From assembly GCA_020631735.1 (NCBI GenBank), contig CM036160.1, forward strand, positions 108,961,250-109,025,249: a stretch of 64,000 bases of DNA, given 5' to 3'. Positions 59,041-64,000 of this stretch are shown one piece after another. The notes under the pieces were generated by a model. The model ran no database searches. It saw only the letters and a list, made by a program, of their open reading frames with translations, and was not told the origin of the DNA. The number at the start of each line of letters is the position of its first letter. Positions within the stretch are counted from its first letter, which is position 1. The position numbers were made by a program, and so were the translations under genes. Source of the DNA: Saccharum officinarum (Eukaryota; Streptophyta; Magnoliopsida; Poales; Poaceae).

Positions 59041-60750
59041 GGCTAACCAACAAACACTTGCACTGCGACGACCACCTCCATCCATATCTTTCTCACTAGA
59101 ATAGCAATTGGACCCGTGGATGCCGCACTTGTCGGGCGTGGATGGAGATGTCAAATTGTACCCAAGGGTGACAGCGGTAAGGTCTTAAGATAAACTAAGG
59201 TAGGACGCACAACACAAAACTTCAGTCAACACCATCTACACTCCATCACATGTATGCTTGCTTGTTGACGACGCCAAGTGCTAGTTGTCCACGGTCCATC
59301 CTTCGGCCCCCGGTTCATGCCTCCGTGTCCATCCTTCGTCCTCGGTCCATCGGCACGAACTCGCTTGACCTTCTCCATTGTCGTTGATCGTCTCAATGCT
59401 CAACACCTGAACATCACAGGATACTACTCCACCAACCCCCATTTTGCAACACATGCTTGGAACGAAACTGGATGCGTTGCTGACTGTTTATTGTCTGCCC
59501 ATCTCCTCGTCCAACAATAAAAAAGCTCTCAATTCAAGCTAGCCTCTACCCATGCAAACTTCTTAGGTTCACCGCTGCGGTAGACTGCCGTCTGTCAAAC
59601 TCGAAGTCCTCATCAGCCCTCCCTGATGCCTGCACATAGATGAGTATTACCTCATCCTTGGATCTCATGTCTGTCGGCCTCCCCATCCAGTCTGCACCGC
59701 ATCTTCCTCCAATCCCATGGGAACCAGGTTGGTAAAGACACTTAAAACGCATATATAGACTTCTAGCAACATATGTATACGTTACTAAACGGGATGTCCT
59801 CTTGTAATGAGACCAGAGACATGTTGCACATACTCTACTCACACCATGGTTAGTCTCAACACACTAAACCAAAAAGCTCGATTATCTCTTGACAATCATT
59901 CATCATCCATGCATATACATGCTGGACATATATCCACCATGTGTTGGCATGTTCGAAGAAATACTGGCTCCATTTAATAGACATAAGTAAGATACAAGAT
60001 GATTCAAAATATATTTTTAAGAGGCTAAAGAATTGAAAATTTTGCAAAAGACTCGGGAAGTGTTTTTATGGAGCTCACCAAAGAATTGTGAAGGCTAACA
60101 CAGGATCTGGCCTCAGAATAAATTGCACAACCATGGGATAAGAGTGGAATAAAAAGAGGATGAGAGGCCATTAAACAAAAGAATTGGTTGATGACAGTTG
60201 TATAGATTTTTCAAACACACGTGTTCCCTGTAGCCTATAGGCCTAGGCGGCTCTCTGCTGCTGGTGCAAAAGCTTACCGTACGTGAAAGCTTAGGCCTCA
60301 TTAGGCATAGCTTTTTTTAGCTCCAACTTCTTTTTGACACGCTGCTGTAGCCGCTAAATATAGTAGAAGTTGTTTATCTTTGTTCTCCCGTCAATAATCT
60401 AGGAACCGTGTTAAAGGAATCGCGGTGCATGAAACCATTGTTTTGACTTTATCTACTCCGGTAGTCCGGTTTCTCTATTATTGCCAAACGAGCCCTTATC
60501 GCCGATGTAGGCGAGCAGCCAACGCCTAGAAGTCGTCGCGTGAAGTACAAAGAAAATGATGTTCCATCAGTAGCGACTAGCGACGATACGTACGTTCGCG
60601 CGAACATGAGTACCGACGAATACCGTGTTAGCGTACGTGCAGTACGTGCTCCCTCGTCGTCGTGCCCCGCTCCGACCTGTCATCGGCAGCCGGCAGGCTA
60701 TACCTAAGCAGGACACGAGAACGTGGCGTGGCCGCCGCGCAGTAGCCCAT
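59041..60750. other. Unassigned 1.7 kb
   Basis: No domain in any frame. The longest frames (59278-59520 plus, 59546-59842 minus) look accidental. Confidence 0.4.
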
Positions 60751-60751
60751 A

Positions 60752-60957
60752 CTCCCTCCGTCTTGAGAAATAACTTTAACTAAATATATATTAAAAATAT
60801 TAATATTTATGATACATAATTAGTATTATTAGATAGATATTTAAATCTAATTTTTAATAAATTTATTTAAAGATAAAAACATTACACGTATTTTCTATAA
60901 GTTAAATTAAAATTATTGGTACGTAAATTATGACCAACGATTAAAGTACAGAGGGAG
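60752..60957. mobile_element. Stowaway MITE
   Basis: 206 bp, ends CTCCCTCCGTCTTGAG and AAGTACAGAGGGAG, TA on both sides. Confidence 0.85.
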
Positions 60958-61175
60958 TAGCCAGGCGCGACCGCCATCGTTAGGTTTATAGGTAGTAGGT
61001 GCTAGCTAGCTAGCTTTTGGATCGGAGCCAGAGCCATGCAATCCATGCGTCGGCCCAGCGGTTGCCCTGGCCGCGCCCGCGCGCGTCGTCCGTGTCACTG
61101 GACCGCTGAACATCTCGACACGTGCCGTGGTCGTCGCCCGTGGCGGTCACGTTCACGAACTGGACATGCTGCCGC

Positions 61176-61605
61176 TGTTAGGATTGATCTCACCCGACTT
61201 GATCCAACGATCAAGTCGGACCATTTGACCGTATTCTGATCGGGGATGTTTAACCGACTCCTAGTCGGTGGGCCCCTGTCGCGCAGCCCTATAAACAGGA
61301 GGTGGGGCTAGGGGCACACGACACGAGGTTCACCGTCACAGTAACTGCCCCACCTCCTTTCTTAGACCGATCGAGAGGAGGGGCTGTAGGCGACGGGAAG
61401 TCCATCGTCGCCGCTGCATCGACCCCGACGTCATCACCGCACTTCACCGTCATCTACCTCATCTGCCAAGACCGAAGGTATGGCCACTGCATTTCTCTTC
61501 TCCTCCATCTTTCCCTCTCTCCAGTTCATGTTCCATGTGTTTATTCCAAATAGAACGGTTTTCCCCACTGATCTACTACCCTAGATGTATCTAAAGTTTC
61601 TATCA
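61176..61605 (+). mobile_element. 5' LTR of a copia element, 430 bp
   Basis: It begins TGTTAGGATTG and ends TTTCTATCA, one base before a primer binding site. A TATA box (TATAAAC, 61290) lies 115 bp in, followed by a GC-rich leader. GCCGC (61171-61175) should be repeated beyond the 3' LTR, outside the window. The lineage is uncertain, because the window ends before pol. Confidence 0.8.
61290..61296 (+). promoter_or_regulatory. LTR TATA box
   Basis: TATAAAC inside the copia LTR, with GGGAG/GGTGGGG leader sequence downstream. Confidence 0.5.
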
Positions 61606-61606
61606 A

Positions 61607-61619
61607 TGGTACCCGAGCC
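61607..61619 (+). other. Primer binding site (tRNA-Met-like, diverged)
   Basis: TGGTACCCGAGCC, followed by AGG. It matches the canonical TGGTATCAGAGCC at 10 of 13 positions and stands one base after the LTR. Confidence 0.7.
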
Positions 61620-64000
61620 AGGTTTACTAGAGTGTAGATCTATTTTGGGGTAAGAAAAGCAACAGAAAAGATGAGAAAGAAGAAGAGTATAACGGATTTC
61701 GATCTCGAATCGGAAGAAGAAAAAGAACCAAACCCTAACCCTAGGTTGTTTACTACCATGTAGATCTAGATTTTCGGGTAGAAAGAAAGAGACGCCAAAG
61801 TTTTTGATCCGAATCGGATCAAGAAAGTTTCATTGAAACCCTAACCCTAACCGGGAAAAGAAAAGAGAAAGAGGGATCCGATTTTGAATCGGGTCAAAGA
61901 GATTTAGCGTAACCCTAACCCTAGAAGAGGAAAGGATGGAGAGGGGGAGGAACCTACCTGGTTTTGCCCCACCGTCAACACCGCCGTGGCCTGGCAGTCG
62001 CGTGGGTAGCACACCGTGCAGCCGCTCCACCGGCGCGCGGGAAAGTTCTGAGCCGCGAGCTCACCGGCGCTGACGCGCTCACACGGGACCAGGGCGCCGA
62101 CGCGAGGCCACTCGACGGCGCCGCGCTCACCCTACGGGGAGCGCGTGCTCCGGCGAGAGGACCTACGGCGACGCCGCCTTTCTCCTCCAGCTGACGGGCG
62201 CGGCGGTCATCCTGGACCCCGATTCGCTCTGTGCTAAGAGAGATGGGGAGGAGGAATAGAAAAGAAAGAGACGGGGGAGCTGCTGGCGGGATCTCCGGCA
62301 AGGCCACCACCTCGAGTCGCCGCGCGGCCTCCACCGCAGCGGCGCTGAGGAAGAAAGGGGAAGAAGCAAATGCTGTTAGGGTTTCCTTGGAAGGAGTCGG
62401 CCGCCGGTTTTGATCCTCCGAGGACGACGGACGACCATCCGATCAGATGAACGGCCAAGAGCGGTCGGGCCACTTCTGGCCCAGGCGGGACCCCGCTTTG
62501 CCGGCCTAGGCCCAGGTTGCGGCCTGGGCGGCATGGGGAAAGGCGAGAGTGCGCTGCTGGACCGTGCGTAGCAGGCCGTGGGCCGCCACAGTAGATGGGC
62601 CTCAGGCCAAAATGAAAGAAGTTTTGAGGATTTGGCTTTTTTTCTTTTTCTAGAAGCTATTTTTAATGTTTATTTGATGATTTTGAATCAATTTTAATGC
62701 GATTTTCTGTACAATTTTATCCAACGATAATTTTGTTCAGAACAACAATAAAGTAATTTAGAAGTTTCTGGAAAATAGCATTATGAGATTTAATTAAAGT
62801 TTTCGCTGCAAAGTTAAAGTTTATTGTCTTCTCATTAAATCCGAACAACGCGAGGATTTAATTTGAAGAGGAGTTACGGTTATTCAATGAATGATGAAAA
62901 GTTTATCCTCCAGTTAAAGTTGAAACCAACGAAAAAAAATTTAATTGGAGGAACAGTTGGTTTATAGTTAAGATAAATTATAATATTGTTATTTTCTGAC
63001 CAATGTTGATGATAACAATATTATAAATTTATTTAAGAGTTTATGTTTAAAGAAAATTATGATATTGTTATTTTCTGACCAACGTTGATGATAATAATAT
63101 TATAATTCTATGTGTTTTATGTTTAAAGTTTAAATCTCTGATGAATTTTGCATCAAAGTGACCAATTTTCAGAGAATAGATAAGAAACAAAAGATGCTCC
63201 AGAGTGAGCAGAATGTAATGTATTTTCATGTTTTCCGCAGCAATGATAATGATGATCTTCAAAATTAAATTCGAACAAACGGGAGAATTTAGTTTTGAAG
63301 AGGGTTATAAGATAATTGAGTTTTCATATGTTAATTCCATTTCTGCCCAACGGTGATATGGAATTGATGTATAAGATTGATGGTTTTGTTCTATTTCTGC
63401 CCAACGGTGATATAGAATAGAACTTAAAGATTTAAAAGTTTAATGTGCATGTCTTTAACCAGACCAATGTAGGGTTATTTTCATGCTTATTATTGTTGAT
63501 TATTGATTAATGTTTTCAGACAAAGAACTTCATGCCTTTATTCTTGAAGGGTGAAAAGGAAATGAGTTGGGTACTTGTGACCCAGAAGATGAAAAGTGCA
63601 ATTTTTATAGAAAGAAGACCATTGTGTAAGGGACTGCGGTCTCTTTAAAGAATGACTTCAAAAGAAAAGAATTCTAGTATATTGATCTAAGAAAGAGAAT
63701 ATTAAGAATTTATTTTAAAAGATGCCTTTTATGTACTCATTAAAAAAATTAGTTTTAGTTTTTATCATCGTGATATAAAATGTAATAAGTGACATGCATG
63801 TTTAATTTGATCAACGTCGAATTAAGCATGTGTGTTAAAGAGTTTTTGGATTTATTTCTAAATTTGATGATTGAATATGAGCCAATATTGACATTTATGT
63901 CCCTTCAAGAAAATTATCTCGCATGGCGGGAAAAAGTTTGTGATAGTACCTGTATGACGGGAAAAGTTTGAGAAAATACCCGCATGGCGGGGTGAAGATG
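61620..64000 (+). mobile_element. Copia internal leader region with short repeats, gag not reached
   Basis: 61660-61930 has three diverged blocks, each with a GAATCGG word and AACCCTAACCCTA. 61950-62400 is GC-rich. 62930-63110 holds two copies of an ~85-bp unit (ATTGTTATTTTCTGACCAA and GTTGATGATAA). 63345-63420 holds two TTTCTGCCCAACGGTGATAT units, and the last 90 bp repeat GCATGGCGGG/AAAGTTTG. No frame long enough for gag is seen before the window ends, so the leader is unusually long (at least 2.3 kb) or the start of gag is broken. Confidence 0.6.

Noticed and set aside
61732..61925. Interstitial telomere repeat
   Set aside because: Only two to three CCCTAA units at each of three places, all inside a copia leader and not the TTTAGGG heptamer array.

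Overview
The window is nuclear DNA of a grass, most likely a panicoid such as the sorghum/sugarcane group. The basis is the density of nested grass-type transposons (SIRE-like copia, Ty3-gypsy, Mutator-like, hAT, Tourist and Stowaway MITEs, LINEs), long AT microsatellites, and two ordinary intron-containing plant genes. There is no bacterial or organellar gene content.

Layout. 1-6033 is a nest of LTR retrotransposons: a minus-strand copia gag with its LTR (to 3049) sits in the 3' part of a plus-strand gypsy element (3050-5506), which in turn split an older copia LTR (5512-6033). 6.8-7.16 kb holds a broken exon 3 of a flavonoid-reductase-like (DFR/ANR-type) gene. From 7.59 to 34.97 kb three inverted-repeat-bounded elements stand end to end with only AT-rich sequence between them. 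E1 (about 7.59-13.59 kb) is non-autonomous. E2 (about 13.6-27.0 kb) is a large Mutator-like element. E3 (about 27.07-34.97 kb) has no recognisable coding capacity and sits inside an (AT)n tract. 36.3-41.8 kb holds MITEs and two tandem, minus-strand copies of the reductase gene: copy B has exons 1-2 only, copy C has five exons. 45.27-46.38 kb is a Mutator-like MITE carrying a LINE RNase H fragment. 47.17-52.94 kb is the only gene that looks intact, a ten-exon plastid-targeted alpha/beta hydrolase on the minus strand. 53-61 kb is MITE-rich. 61.18 kb to the end is the 5' LTR and leader of another copia element.

The most interesting unit is E2. A FAR1/MULE-type transposase gene runs rightwards from its left end. 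A second gene, made of an acidic N-terminus, a plant-mobile-domain-like region, a Pro/Ala and acidic repeat region, a coiled coil and a Ulp1-type cysteine protease, runs leftwards from its right end. They converge on a tandem repeat, an arrangement like the mudrA/mudrB pair of MuDR. The non-coding DNA of both genes is peppered with one octamer, ATTGCAAC, almost always on the same strand whichever gene it lies in. Both genes carry nonsense mutations, so this copy is dying or dead, but the protease residues survive.

Copy B exons 1-2 at 38 kb and the lone exon 3 at 7 kb lie on the same strand in the right order. They may be one gene whose second intron was swollen by about 30 kb of transposons.
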